NCBI GenBank assembly: GCA_002354095.1
Contig: DEKX01000019.1
Location: 137,148-201,147, forward strand
From: Prevotella sp. UBA2711
GTDB taxonomy: Bacteria > Bacteroidota > Bacteroidia > Bacteroidales > Bacteroidaceae
Direction of reading: 5' to 3'
DNA length: 64,000 nucleotides
Shown: one piece after another, positions 34,301-40,950 of the stretch
Layout of the letters: every line of letters begins with the position of its first letter
Position numbering within the stretch: the stretch's first letter is position 1
Notes under the pieces: generated by a model
The model's database searches: none
What the model saw: the letters and a program-made list of their open reading frames with translations, nothing else
Told to the model about the DNA's origin: nothing
Made by a program: the position numbers and the translations under genes

Positions 34301-34611
34301 TGGGTGCCGCAGCCCGTCTGCGTCCTATCCTGATGACCTCTCTGGCTATGGTTATCGGTCTGTTGCCAATGATGTTTGCCTCAGGTGTAGGTAAGAATGG
34401 TAACCAGACACTGGGTGCCGCTGCCGTAGGTGGTATGTTGATAGGTACAATCTGTCAGGTATTGGTAGTGCCTGCTCTGTTCGTTATCTTCCAGAGCCTG
34501 CAGGAGAAACTCAGTCCTATGAAGTTCGAAGGTGATGAAGAGAATCCTGATGTGGCTTCTGAGATTGCACAGTATGCCCATCGTCCAGTTGATTACAAAT
34601 TAGAGGAGTAA
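31357..34611 (+). CDS. RND efflux pump, AcrB/MexB (HAE1) family
   Basis: A 1084-residue proton-driven multidrug pump. It starts MTFTTFIKRPVLSTVISILIVLLGFIGLVSLPVEQYPNIAPP, typical of HAE1 pumps, and has two repeats of six membrane helices with large periplasmic loops. The fourth helix carries LLAIAIVVDDAIVVVEAV with the paired aspartates used in proton relay. The second half shows SAQYESYILPLAVVLSVPFGLAG and GLLAKNAILIVQFA with the conserved Lys. It is 71 bp from the adaptor (a gap with TTGAAA and TTCTTAAA short repeats) and 6 bp from the channel gene. Substrates are not predictable from sequence; bile salts and antibiotics are usual in gut Bacteroidota. Confidence 0.96.
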   Translation: MTFTTFIKRPVLSTVISILIVLLGFIGLVSLPVEQYPNIAPPTVAVWTSYPGADAETVKNSVITPLEESINGVEGMDYISSTAGAGSAQISVLFRQGMNPDMCAVNVQNRVSQAQALLPAEVTRIGVTVTKRQTSQVLMFTLTSDGRYDDEFLTNYNNINIIPAIKRIQGVGDVQSPGLKTYSMRIWLKPDVMKQYNLMPSDISGVLAEQNIEAAPGTFGEQSDVAYEYSMRYTGRLKTAEEFGNIIISNDANGQTLRLKDVAKIELGGQQYSVSMKNNNIPSVLGMVQQIAGSNANEIAKQVKAELEEQAKLFPPGMTYKINYDVTEFLYASIEEVVFTLIFTLILVFIVIYVFLQDWRSTLIPLIAVPVSLIGTFFFLSVFGFSINLLTLSALLLAIAIVVDDAIVVVEAVHAKLDQGYKSPLTASIDAMNEISGAIISITLVMASVFIPVSFIGGTSGSFYREFGVTMAVSIFISALNALTLSPALCAIFLKPHDKEGHKKMSRIDRFHASFNTAYESVLGKYRGIVEKLVKKPIAIGISVIIGIVVLIATMAGAKTGLVPDEDTGTIFCTISMPPATSVARTTQVITEVDSILAADPAIQSREQIQGYNFIAGSGSDQATFIIKLKPFEERQKGFWWKLSGLWQGDGIYRFFLNPYEANGVLAQIYLKTAHIKDAQILAFAPPMIPGFSANSGVSIVMQDRTGGSLSRFFDVVKEYLAELNKRPEFQTAQTSYNPNYPQYMIHVDVGKCKQAGISPNLVLTTLQGYYGGLYASNFNAYGKLYRVMIQGSPETRMTPESLNSVFVRTPGGMSPVQEFCRMERVYGPSNINRFNLFTSINVTATVANGYSTGDAIKAAQEVAADILPQGYTYEYSGLTREEAKASNTTAVIFALCIIFIYLILSAQYESYILPLAVVLSVPFGLAGCFLFTMLFGHSNDIYMQISLIMLIGLLAKNAILIVQFALERRQTGMAISWSAILGAAARLRPILMTSLAMVIGLLPMMFASGVGKNGNQTLGAAAVGGMLIGTICQVLVVPALFVIFQSLQEKLSPMKFEGDEENPDVASEIAQYAHRPVDYKLEE

Positions 34612-34617
34612 GAGATT

Positions 34618-36006
34618 ATGAAGAAAATCATGATATTTGCAACCGCAGCACTGCTCATGAGCAGTTGCGGGCTCTATAACAAATATGAACGCCCGGGCGA
34701 TGTCGTCACCACCGGAATCATCCGCGACGCCGTTTCGGATGTAGATACGCTGGTGGCACAGGACACTGCCTCGTTTGGCAATCTGCCTTGGCGTAGTGTG
34801 TTTACTGATGCTCAGCTGCGTCAGTATATTGAACAGGGATTACAGAAAAATGCCAACCTGCAGAATGCGGCCCTTACCGTCCAGATGTATGAGGCTATGC
34901 TGAAGGCGGCTAAACTGGCCTTCCTGCCTGCGATTAATTTCGGAGGAAACTCTGTAGGAAGTATCCAGACACTGTATACCAGCCCTTCACAAACCATGAG
35001 GTCATATACGTTTCCGATGACTGCTTCGTGGACATTGGACCTTTTCGGTAATATCCTGTCTCAGAAGCGTTCTACACAGATGAAACTCTTAGGCTTCAAG
35101 GATTATCAGATGGCTGTCCGTGCCCAGGTCATCAGCGGCATTGCTAATTGCTACTATACCCTGCTGATGCTCGACGAGCAGTTGCGCATCACGACGGATA
35201 TGTCAGGTATGGCAAAGGAAACATGGGAGATGATGAAGTTACAGTATCAGTTAGGTCGCATGCGCTCTACCAGTGTGCAGAGTGCTGAGGCTGCCTATCT
35301 GTCAACACTGTCTCAAATCAACGAGTTCAAACGTCAGATCCGTGCAACTGAAAATGCCATGTGCTTGCTTATCGGACAGGCAGGACAGCAGATTCCCCGC
35401 TCGACACTTGCGGAACAGTCACTGGCTTCCGAGTTCTCAACAGGTGTGGGAATGGTGCTGTTGAAGAATCGTCCCGATGTGCATAATGCAGAGATGCAGC
35501 TTGCTGCCTGTTTCCACGACGTGCAGACCGCTCGTTCGAAGTTCTATCCCACGATTAGCGTAGGTTTCACAGGCGCTTTCGGCAATTCTGGCGGTTCGCT
35601 CAATCCGGGTAAGTGGCTTGTCAACCTCTTTGGCAATCTGACGCAGCCTATCTTCAACCGTGGTGCCTTGACAGCCAACCTGAAGGTGTCGAAGTTGCAG
35701 TATGAACAGGCGTTCAATACTTGGCAGAATGCCATTCTCTCGGCAGGCAATGAGGTTAGCAATGCATTGGTTGACTACAATACCTACGATGCCAACAGCA
35801 AACTGGAGGATCAGCGTATTGCCGTGCTGACAAAGACGGTGGAGGATACGCGTGCACTCTATCGTAGCAGCGGAGCCAGTTATCTGGAAGTGCTGACGGC
35901 TCAGAGCCAGTTGCTGAGTGCCCAACTTAAGAAGGTCGGTAACGATTTCTCGAAGATGCAGTCGGTGGTATCATTATATACTGCCCTTGGCGGAGGCGGA
36001 AAGTAA
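34618..36006 (+). CDS. Outer-membrane efflux channel, TolC/OprM (NodT) family lipoprotein
   Basis: A 462-residue outer-membrane factor. MKKIMIFATAALLMSSCGLYNKYERP is a lipoprotein signal with the lipidated Cys in SSC. Two related halves follow, each with a coiled helix pair; hallmarks are WRSVFTDAQLRQYIEQGLQKNANLQNA, TASWTLDLFGNILSQKR, LLKNRPDVHNAEMQLAACFHDVQTARSKFYPTISV and QSQLLSAQLKKV. It forms the trimeric exit duct of the tripartite pump encoded by the two preceding genes. The region after its stop contains an AT-rich 7-bp repeat before lpxA. Confidence 0.94.
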   Translation: MKKIMIFATAALLMSSCGLYNKYERPGDVVTTGIIRDAVSDVDTLVAQDTASFGNLPWRSVFTDAQLRQYIEQGLQKNANLQNAALTVQMYEAMLKAAKLAFLPAINFGGNSVGSIQTLYTSPSQTMRSYTFPMTASWTLDLFGNILSQKRSTQMKLLGFKDYQMAVRAQVISGIANCYYTLLMLDEQLRITTDMSGMAKETWEMMKLQYQLGRMRSTSVQSAEAAYLSTLSQINEFKRQIRATENAMCLLIGQAGQQIPRSTLAEQSLASEFSTGVGMVLLKNRPDVHNAEMQLAACFHDVQTARSKFYPTISVGFTGAFGNSGGSLNPGKWLVNLFGNLTQPIFNRGALTANLKVSKLQYEQAFNTWQNAILSAGNEVSNALVDYNTYDANSKLEDQRIAVLTKTVEDTRALYRSSGASYLEVLTAQSQLLSAQLKKVGNDFSKMQSVVSLYTALGGGGK

Positions 36007-36033
36007 TTGATAATAGATAATTGATAATTGATG
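36006..36033 (+). repeat. 7-bp tandem repeat between the efflux channel gene and lpxA
   Basis: Four head-to-tail units (ATTGATA, ATAGATA, ATTGATA, ATTGATG). It begins in the stop codon of the channel gene and ends at the first possible lpxA ATG. Confidence 0.75.
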
Positions 36034-36036
36034 ATT

Positions 36037-36816
36037 ATGGCAAGCGAAATAAGTCCAAAGGCCGAAATCGATCCAAGAGCGAAAATCGGCAACAATTGTA
36101 AGATATTCCCCTTTGTCTATATAGAGGGTGACGTGGTGATTGGCGACGATTGCATTATCTTTCCCTTCGTCAGTATCTGTAATGGAACACGCATGGGAAA
36201 TAAGAATAAGGTGCATCAAGGTACGGTGTTGGGTGCTCTGCCCCAGGATTTCGAGTTCCGTGGTGAGAAGACGGAGTGCATCATAGGCGACAATAATATT
36301 TTCCGTGAGAATGTGGTGGTCAACCGTGCTACTCATACGGGTGGACAGACCGTCATCGGCAATGACAATGTGCTGATGGAGGGTGCCCATATCTCTCACG
36401 ATACCAAGGTAGGCAACCGTTGTGTCTTCGGTTATGGTACGAAGATAGCCGGTGACTGCGAGATTGAGGATGGTGTCATCTTCTCATCCAGTGTGATTGA
36501 GAACGCCAAGACCCGTGTGGGACGCGGCTCCATGATACAGGCAGGTACTACCTTCTCGAAAGACGTTCCCCCCTTCATTATCTGTACCCATGATGTGCAG
36601 TTTGGTGGTGTGAACTATCAGGTGGCTCGTCAGCATGGTGTCGATGAGAAGACATTGAAGCACATTGCCAATGCCTATCGTCTGTTGTTCCATGGTAAGA
36701 CGTCAACCTTTGATGCTGTCAATCAGATTGAGCAACAGGTACCGGAAGGGCCGTTCATCAATCACGTCATAGAGTTTATCCGTGCTTCGAAGATAGGTAT
36801 TATCACGAAGATTTAA
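36037..36816 (+). CDS. lpxA: Acyl-ACP--UDP-N-acetylglucosamine O-acyltransferase
   Basis: A 259-residue left-handed parallel beta-helix enzyme that adds the first 3-hydroxyacyl chain to UDP-GlcNAc in lipid A synthesis. Hexapeptide repeats run from ISPKAEIDPRAKIGNNCKIFPF onward. The catalytic His is in MEGAHISHDTKVGNRC, and the substrate loop NRATHTGGQTVIGNDN is typical. The usual partners lpxD and lpxC/fabZ are not adjacent, which is unusual for this gene. Starts at 36031 or 36037 are possible; 36037 gives the normal N-terminus. Its stop codon overlaps the stop of the convergent radical SAM gene by two bases. Confidence 0.92.
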   Translation: MASEISPKAEIDPRAKIGNNCKIFPFVYIEGDVVIGDDCIIFPFVSICNGTRMGNKNKVHQGTVLGALPQDFEFRGEKTECIIGDNNIFRENVVVNRATHTGGQTVIGNDNVLMEGAHISHDTKVGNRCVFGYGTKIAGDCEIEDGVIFSSSVIENAKTRVGRGSMIQAGTTFSKDVPPFIICTHDVQFGGVNYQVARQHGVDEKTLKHIANAYRLLFHGKTSTFDAVNQIEQQVPEGPFINHVIEFIRASKIGIITKI

Positions 36817-37589
36817 TAACTGGCAGTGCAGGGAATACCTGCCTCAATAACACGGTCGCGAATGGCATCCAGCTGTTCGCGACTTGCTTTTTCCAAGCCG
36901 TGGGCTGGTGTTTCGCGGTCTATGGTATAGACCATGACCTGTTGTGGTTTAATGGCTTTCACCGCTTCCAGCCAAGGAGCCACGTACTCCTCGCCCGTGT
37001 TATCCACGCTGTCGCCATTGCAGGCACCCCGCATGAACATTGTCTGGATGATGATGTGCCCATGGAAGGCTTTCATCCTCTCAATGATGAGATTCACATC
37101 GTATGTTCCGTTAGGGTGATCCACCTTATTAATATAGGTGGGGTCAACGGTGTCCAGTTTCAGAATGTTGTCGTCAACTTTCATCAAGGCATCGTGCACC
37201 TCTTTGCGGTGAATCATCGTGGAGTTGCTCAGCACGCAGACCTTCGCCTTCGGACAGTATTGATTGCGCAGACGGATGGTGTCGTCGACAATCTCTGCAA
37301 AATGCGGATGACAGGTGGGTTCGCCGTTGCCCGCAAAAGTCAGTACATCAGGCAGCTGCCCTTCCTGCTGCATCTGCTGTAGTTTCGCTTCCAGTTTCTC
37401 GGCAACCTGTTCTCTCGTGGGCAAGGGCAGGGTAGGACGGTGGTCTTCGTTGAAGCCACATTCACAATAGATGCAGTCGAACGAACACACCTTGCCGTCG
37501 GCAGGTAGCAAATTAATACCCAGTGATATGCCCAGTCTTCTGCTGTGCACTGGGCCGAATATTGGTGATGGATAAATAATCGTACTCAT
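36813..37589 (-). CDS. Radical SAM protein (COG0731/MoaA-like)
   Basis: A 258-residue radical S-adenosylmethionine enzyme. The N-terminal FGPVHSRRLGISLGINLLP is followed by the [4Fe-4S] motif C-x3-C-x2-C (CSFDCIYC), and then by GNGEPTCHPHFAEIVD, the glycine-rich SAM contact. It lacks an obvious C-terminal auxiliary cluster. The reaction is unknown; family members act in cofactor or tRNA modification and peptide maturation. I set the start at 37589 because the -7 box at 37599-37606 lies within the longer upstream frame; the leader is then only a few nucleotides. Confidence 0.85.
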   Translation of the reverse strand: MSTIIYPSPIFGPVHSRRLGISLGINLLPADGKVCSFDCIYCECGFNEDHRPTLPLPTREQVAEKLEAKLQQMQQEGQLPDVLTFAGNGEPTCHPHFAEIVDDTIRLRNQYCPKAKVCVLSNSTMIHRKEVHDALMKVDDNILKLDTVDPTYINKVDHPNGTYDVNLIIERMKAFHGHIIIQTMFMRGACNGDSVDNTGEEYVAPWLEAVKAIKPQQVMVYTIDRETPAHGLEKASREQLDAIRDRVIEAGIPCTASY

Positions 37590-37598
37590 AATTACCTG

Positions 37599-37628
37599 CA
37601 AAGATACAACTTTTATTCGAATAAACAA
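37599..37628 (-). promoter_or_regulatory. Promoter of the radical SAM gene
   Basis: On the minus strand TATCTTTG at 37599-37606 and TTG at 37626-37628 are 19 bp apart; the box ends 9 nt before the ATG. Confidence 0.65.
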
Positions 37629-37681
37629 TAATAGAGACAAAAATATGAACCATTAAATAAATCATTTTACCTGTTATACCA

Positions 37682-37708
37682 GCAGCCGGCCCTTAAAAGG
37701 TCGGCTGC
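37682..37708. repeat. GC-rich hairpin in the gene-free region before ftsX
   Basis: GCAGCCGGCC pairs with GGTCGGCTGC (10 bp, one G-T pair) around a 7-nt AT-rich loop. No T-run follows, so it is not a clear terminator; it could be an mRNA or DNA structural element. Confidence 0.6.
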
Positions 37709-37779
37709 CGTTTCGGTGAATTCTGTAGTTTATGATTTAGCTCTTGCCAAATGGAGATCGGGCTTGGGGCGAGCAGGGA

Positions 37780-37836
37780 GTTTCATTACGAGAAAGTGGT
37801 GGTTTCATTACGACTTTCCATGAGTTTCATTACGAG
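37780..37836 (+). repeat. Three direct repeats with 22-bp period (GTTTCATTACGA)
   Basis: The 12-base core GTTTCATTACGA occurs at 37780, 37802 and 37824, exactly 22 bp apart each time, with variable 10-base spacers. Two helical turns between cores suggest a protein-binding array. The whole 619-bp stretch 37590-38208 has no plausible gene; it holds this array, the hairpin, GGTGATATT repeats (37956-37985, with AATATCAC counterparts near 37899-37915), and the GAGTGCACTC elements. Confidence 0.75.
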
Positions 37837-38031
37837 TTTCTGGGGAATAGGTTAGTGGCAATATGGTGCCACTCCCCTCCCAGTGATTTTTCATTTTTAA
37901 TATCACAATATCATCAAAGGTGCGATGAAGCCCGATGTACAAAGGGATTGACGTTGGTGATATTAGTGGTGATATTGGTGATATTTTCTGCCGGATTTTA
38001 ACAGATTTTGGCTAAAAAGCGTGTTTTTTTT

Positions 38032-38091
38032 GAGTGCACTCCAGTAAAAAATGGAGTGCAATCGAAAAATATTTGGAGTACACTCGAAAAA
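38032..38091. repeat. TGGAGTgCAcTCg repeat group upstream of ftsX
   Basis: TGGAGTGCAATCGAAAAA (38052-38069) and TGGAGTACACTCGAAAAA (38074-38091) are direct repeats 22 bp apart; a third copy in opposite orientation (GAGTGCACTCCA) lies at 38032-38043, so the left pair can form a hairpin. Confidence 0.7.
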
Positions 38092-38167
38092 AATTGCAAG
38101 GAAAGGGCAAAAGAAACAAAAAAGTGAGATTTTTGTATTTTTTTGGCGTTGATTCGGGAAAAATTCG

Positions 38168-38175
38168 TAAATTTG
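38168..38175 (+). promoter_or_regulatory. -7 promoter box of the ftsX operon
   Basis: TAAATTTG followed by CAGC, 33 nt before the ftsX ATG. A TTTG at 38142-38145 lies 22 bp upstream, near the usual -33 distance. Confidence 0.55.
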
Positions 38176-38208
38176 CAGCAAATTAGGTGTATTACGTCTA
38201 AAAAAGAA

Positions 38209-39087
38209 ATGGGAAACAAAAGAAAAAGAACCCGCAGCCGCCGTGGTATGCAGGTTGTTACGCTTTGCATCAGTACCACTATGGTATTGATTTTATTGGG
38301 AATGGTGGTTTTCTCCGTTTTGTCGGCAAGGAATCTGTCGAACCACATGAAGGAAAACCTCACGGTTACTGTGATGTTGAAAGACTATGTGACGGTCAAT
38401 CAGGCACACCGCCTGTGTCGTGACCTGTATCATCGTCCTTATTCCCGTAATATTGACTACATCAGTAAAGAGCAGGCACAGAAAGAACAGATAAAGGAGT
38501 TGGGCAGTGACCCTTCGGAATTTCTGGGTTTTAATCCATTCTCGGCAACGCTGGAAATTCAGCTGAAATCAGATTACGCCAACCGCGATTCCTTGAAATG
38601 GATAGTGAAGGAGATACGAAAGGATGCTCGTGTGAGCGATATTGCCTATATGGAGGACTTGGTGGATCAGGTGAACTATAATCTGAGCCGTATCAGTATT
38701 ATTCTCTTTGTATTGGCTATCCTGCTTACCTTTGTGTCGTTCTCATTAATCAGCAATACGGTGCGGTTGAGTGTGTATGCCCGTCGTTTCATTATCCATA
38801 CCATGAAGCTGGTGGGCGCATCCTGGAGTTTTATTCGCAGGCCATTCCTGAGGAGTGCCGTTACGGTAGGACTGATAGCCGCTATTCTGGCTAATTTGGT
38901 GCTGGGCGCTTGTTTCTATGCGCTCTATCTCACCCAGCCGGGCATCTTGGCCATTGTAGGATGGGAAGAACTGACCATTACCGGCTGTGCTGTGTTCCTG
39001 TTTGGAGTGCTGATTACATTCCTCTGTGCATGGTTGGCAGTCAATAAATTCCTGAAGATGACAGCAGGAGAGCTTTATAAAATTTAG
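38209..39087 (+). CDS. ftsX: Cell division protein FtsX (permease subunit)
   Basis: A 292-residue membrane protein. After a basic N-terminus (MGNKRKRTRSRRG) there is helix 1 (VTLCISTTMVLILLGMVVFSVL), an extracytoplasmic domain (residues about 45-170), then three further helices (IILFVLAILLTFVSFSLISN; TVGLIAAILANLVLGACFYAL; LTITGCAVFLFGVLITFLCAW). With FtsE it forms an ABC-type complex that controls cell-wall hydrolases at the septum. ftsE is not adjacent, which is normal in Bacteroidota. The start matches the promoter at 38168 rather than an upstream ATG. It heads the ftsX-DUF3098-uppP-truB-queA-folK operon. Confidence 0.9.
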   Translation: MGNKRKRTRSRRGMQVVTLCISTTMVLILLGMVVFSVLSARNLSNHMKENLTVTVMLKDYVTVNQAHRLCRDLYHRPYSRNIDYISKEQAQKEQIKELGSDPSEFLGFNPFSATLEIQLKSDYANRDSLKWIVKEIRKDARVSDIAYMEDLVDQVNYNLSRISIILFVLAILLTFVSFSLISNTVRLSVYARRFIIHTMKLVGASWSFIRRPFLRSAVTVGLIAAILANLVLGACFYALYLTQPGILAIVGWEELTITGCAVFLFGVLITFLCAWLAVNKFLKMTAGELYKI

Positions 39088-39121
39088 TTGAGAGTTGAGA
39101 GTTGAGAGTTGAGAATTGAGA
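39087..39121 (+). repeat. 7-bp tandem repeat between ftsX and DUF3098
   Basis: Five units, GTTGAGA four times then ATTGAGA, fill the gap between the two genes. The complementary unit TCAACTC recurs inside coding sequence at 50026 and 50563. Confidence 0.85.
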
Positions 39122-39124
39122 GTT

Positions 39125-39364
39125 ATGGATAAAAAGAATTTAGCATTTACTCGTGTCAATTATATCCTGTTAGTGATAGGCATGGCTATCGTGGTGTTGG
39201 GCTTCATCCTGATGAGTGGAGCCGGTTCAACGGAGACAGCCTATAATCCTGATATTTTCAGTGCCCGCCGTATCAAGGTAGCACCTTTGGTATGTCTGAT
39301 AGGATTCGTGTCGATGATTTTCGCTGTGATGTACAAAGCTAAAGACCAGGAGGAAACCAAATGA
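39125..39364 (+). CDS. DUF3098 family small membrane protein
   Basis: A 79-residue protein with two membrane helices (VNYILLVIGMAIVVLGFILMSG and KVAPLVCLIGFVSMIFAVMYK) and a short loop containing the family's YNPDIFSARRIKVAP motif. DUF3098 proteins are found between ftsX and uppP in Bacteroidota; no function is established. The start MDKKNLAFTRVNY gives the usual length. Its stop overlaps the uppP start by 4 bp (ATGA), suggesting coupled translation and perhaps a shared role in envelope growth. Confidence 0.85.
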   Translation: MDKKNLAFTRVNYILLVIGMAIVVLGFILMSGAGSTETAYNPDIFSARRIKVAPLVCLIGFVSMIFAVMYKAKDQEETK

Positions 39365-40218
39365 ATTGGATAGAGACGATTATCATCTCCATTGTTGAGG
39401 GACTGACGGAATTCCTGCCTGTGTCTTCTACAGGGCACATGATTATTACGCAGAACCTGTTGGGCATTCCTCAGGGCGACCCCTTTGTTCATGCCTTCAC
39501 ATTTATTATCCAGTTCGGTGCCATCCTTTCAGTGGTATGCCTGTATTGGAAGCAATTCTTCCAGTTCGACAAGACACCGGCTCCCGAAGGCAGCAACTGG
39601 TTTCAGAAGCTGAAGCATCGGTATCATTTCTACTGGTTGCTGATAGTAGGTGTGTTGCCTGCTGTCATCATTGGTTTGCTCGCCAAGAAGTCAGGACTCC
39701 TTGACTGGCTGCTGGATAGCGTGTTGGTAGTAGCTATCATGCTGGTAGTGGGTGGTATTTTCATGCTGTTCTGCGACAGACTGTTTAATAAAGGTTCTGA
39801 CGACAATAAGGTCACTGAGAAACGTGCGTTCAACATCGGTCTGTATCAGTGTATCTCCGTCATACCGGGTGTGTCGCGTTCGATGGCAACCATCGTGGGT
39901 GGCATGACGCAGGGACTGACGCGCAAGCGCGCGGCAGAGTTCTCGTTCTTCCTTGCCGTTCCCACCATGGCAGGTGCTACGTTGCTCGATTTGCTCGACT
40001 TAATGAAAGAGGAAACCTCATGGGCTACTGCTCATAATATTACGATGCTGATACTGGGTTGTGTCGTCTCGTTCGTCGTTGCCCTGTTGGCTATGAAGTG
40101 GTTTGTGGCTTTCCTGACCAAATACGGTTTTAAGGCCTTTGGAATCTATCGTATTGTAGTTGGCAGCATAATCATTGTATTGCTGTTGACAGGACATTCA
40201 CTTGCAATGGTTGACTAA
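39361..40218 (+). CDS. uppP: Undecaprenyl-diphosphate phosphatase
   Basis: A 285-residue integral membrane enzyme (BacA/UppP) that recycles undecaprenyl diphosphate to the monophosphate carrier for peptidoglycan and O-antigen. The two signature regions are present: EGLTEFLPVSSTGHMI with the catalytic Glu and PGVSRSMATIVGGMTQGL with the Arg of the second motif. About eight hydrophobic segments follow the family pattern. It overlaps DUF3098 by 4 bp and its stop shares one base with the truB start. Inhibition of its substrate by bacitracin is a known feature of the family. Confidence 0.95.
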   Translation: MNWIETIIISIVEGLTEFLPVSSTGHMIITQNLLGIPQGDPFVHAFTFIIQFGAILSVVCLYWKQFFQFDKTPAPEGSNWFQKLKHRYHFYWLLIVGVLPAVIIGLLAKKSGLLDWLLDSVLVVAIMLVVGGIFMLFCDRLFNKGSDDNKVTEKRAFNIGLYQCISVIPGVSRSMATIVGGMTQGLTRKRAAEFSFFLAVPTMAGATLLDLLDLMKEETSWATAHNITMLILGCVVSFVVALLAMKWFVAFLTKYGFKAFGIYRIVVGSIIIVLLLTGHSLAMVD

Positions 40219-40922
40219 TGAATTTTACGCAGGGAGAGATTATATACATCAATAAGCCATACAGGATGTCGTCCTTCGGTGCTTTGGCTTTCGTCCGTAC
40301 ACGTATCTCGAAAAAGATAGGTGTACGCAGGGTGAAGATAGGTCATGCCGGCACTTTGGACCCTCTGGCTACCGGTGTGTTGGTGCTCTGTACCGGTAAG
40401 AAGACCAAAGAGATAGAGCGTCTTCAGTATGATACGAAGGAATATACCGCAACCCTCCAGTTGGGTGCTACCACCCCCAGCTACGATATGGAACACGAGG
40501 TAGATCAGACTTATCCCACCGCCCATATCACGGAACAGCTGCTCCGCAGTGTCCTCGCCGATTTCGTGGGCGAGATACAGCAGGTGCCGCCCCAGTATTC
40601 AGCCGTAAAGATAGGCGGTAAGCGGGCGTACGAACTGAAACGCAAAGGCGATGAGGTGGCATTGGCTTCCAAGCCTGTCCGCATTGACGAGATGGAACTG
40701 ACAGCCTATGATGCAGCTACCCAGCAAGCGTCCATCCGCGTTGTCTGTGGCAAGGGCACCTATATCCGTTCCTTGGCGCGTGATATTGGCGAGGCCTTGG
40801 GAAGCGGCGCCTATCTGACGGCACTCTGTCGGACCAGGGTAGGGGATGTGCGTCTGGCAGACTGTGTCACCATTGATGATTTTTCCCAGTGGCTGGACGC
40901 TCAGGAAATTGAAACATCATAA
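40218..40922 (+). CDS. truB: tRNA pseudouridine(55) synthase
   Basis: A 234-residue pseudouridine synthase that makes pseudouridine 55 in the T-loop of tRNAs. The catalytic aspartate is in GHAGTLDPLATGVLVL, and further family motifs are TKEYTATLQLGATTPSYD-like 'YDTKEYTATLQLG', VPPQYSAVKIGGKRAYELKRKG and GTYIRSLARDIGEALGSGAYL. The PUA domain found at the C-terminus of some TruB proteins is absent; the short length is common in Bacteroidota. It lies between uppP and queA in the conserved operon. A repeat-like CGAAATATCG string follows in the gap to queA. Confidence 0.94.
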   Translation: MNFTQGEIIYINKPYRMSSFGALAFVRTRISKKIGVRRVKIGHAGTLDPLATGVLVLCTGKKTKEIERLQYDTKEYTATLQLGATTPSYDMEHEVDQTYPTAHITEQLLRSVLADFVGEIQQVPPQYSAVKIGGKRAYELKRKGDEVALASKPVRIDEMELTAYDAATQQASIRVVCGKGTYIRSLARDIGEALGSGAYLTALCRTRVGDVRLADCVTIDDFSQWLDAQEIETS

Positions 40923-40950
40923 CCCCGAAATATCGTAAAATAATCAATAA

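Noticed and set aside
36478..36693. Minus-strand frame inside lpxA
   Set aside because: Shadow of the strong lpxA frame; no promoter and no plausible protein features.
37682..37708. Rho-independent terminator
   Set aside because: The hairpin is strong but no T-run follows on either strand.
37780..37836. CRISPR array
   Set aside because: Cores of 12 bp with 10-bp spacers are far too short, only three copies occur, and no cas genes are near.
38143..38208. N-terminal extension of FtsX from an upstream ATG
   Set aside because: The -7 promoter box TAAATTTG lies inside this segment, so it is not translated.
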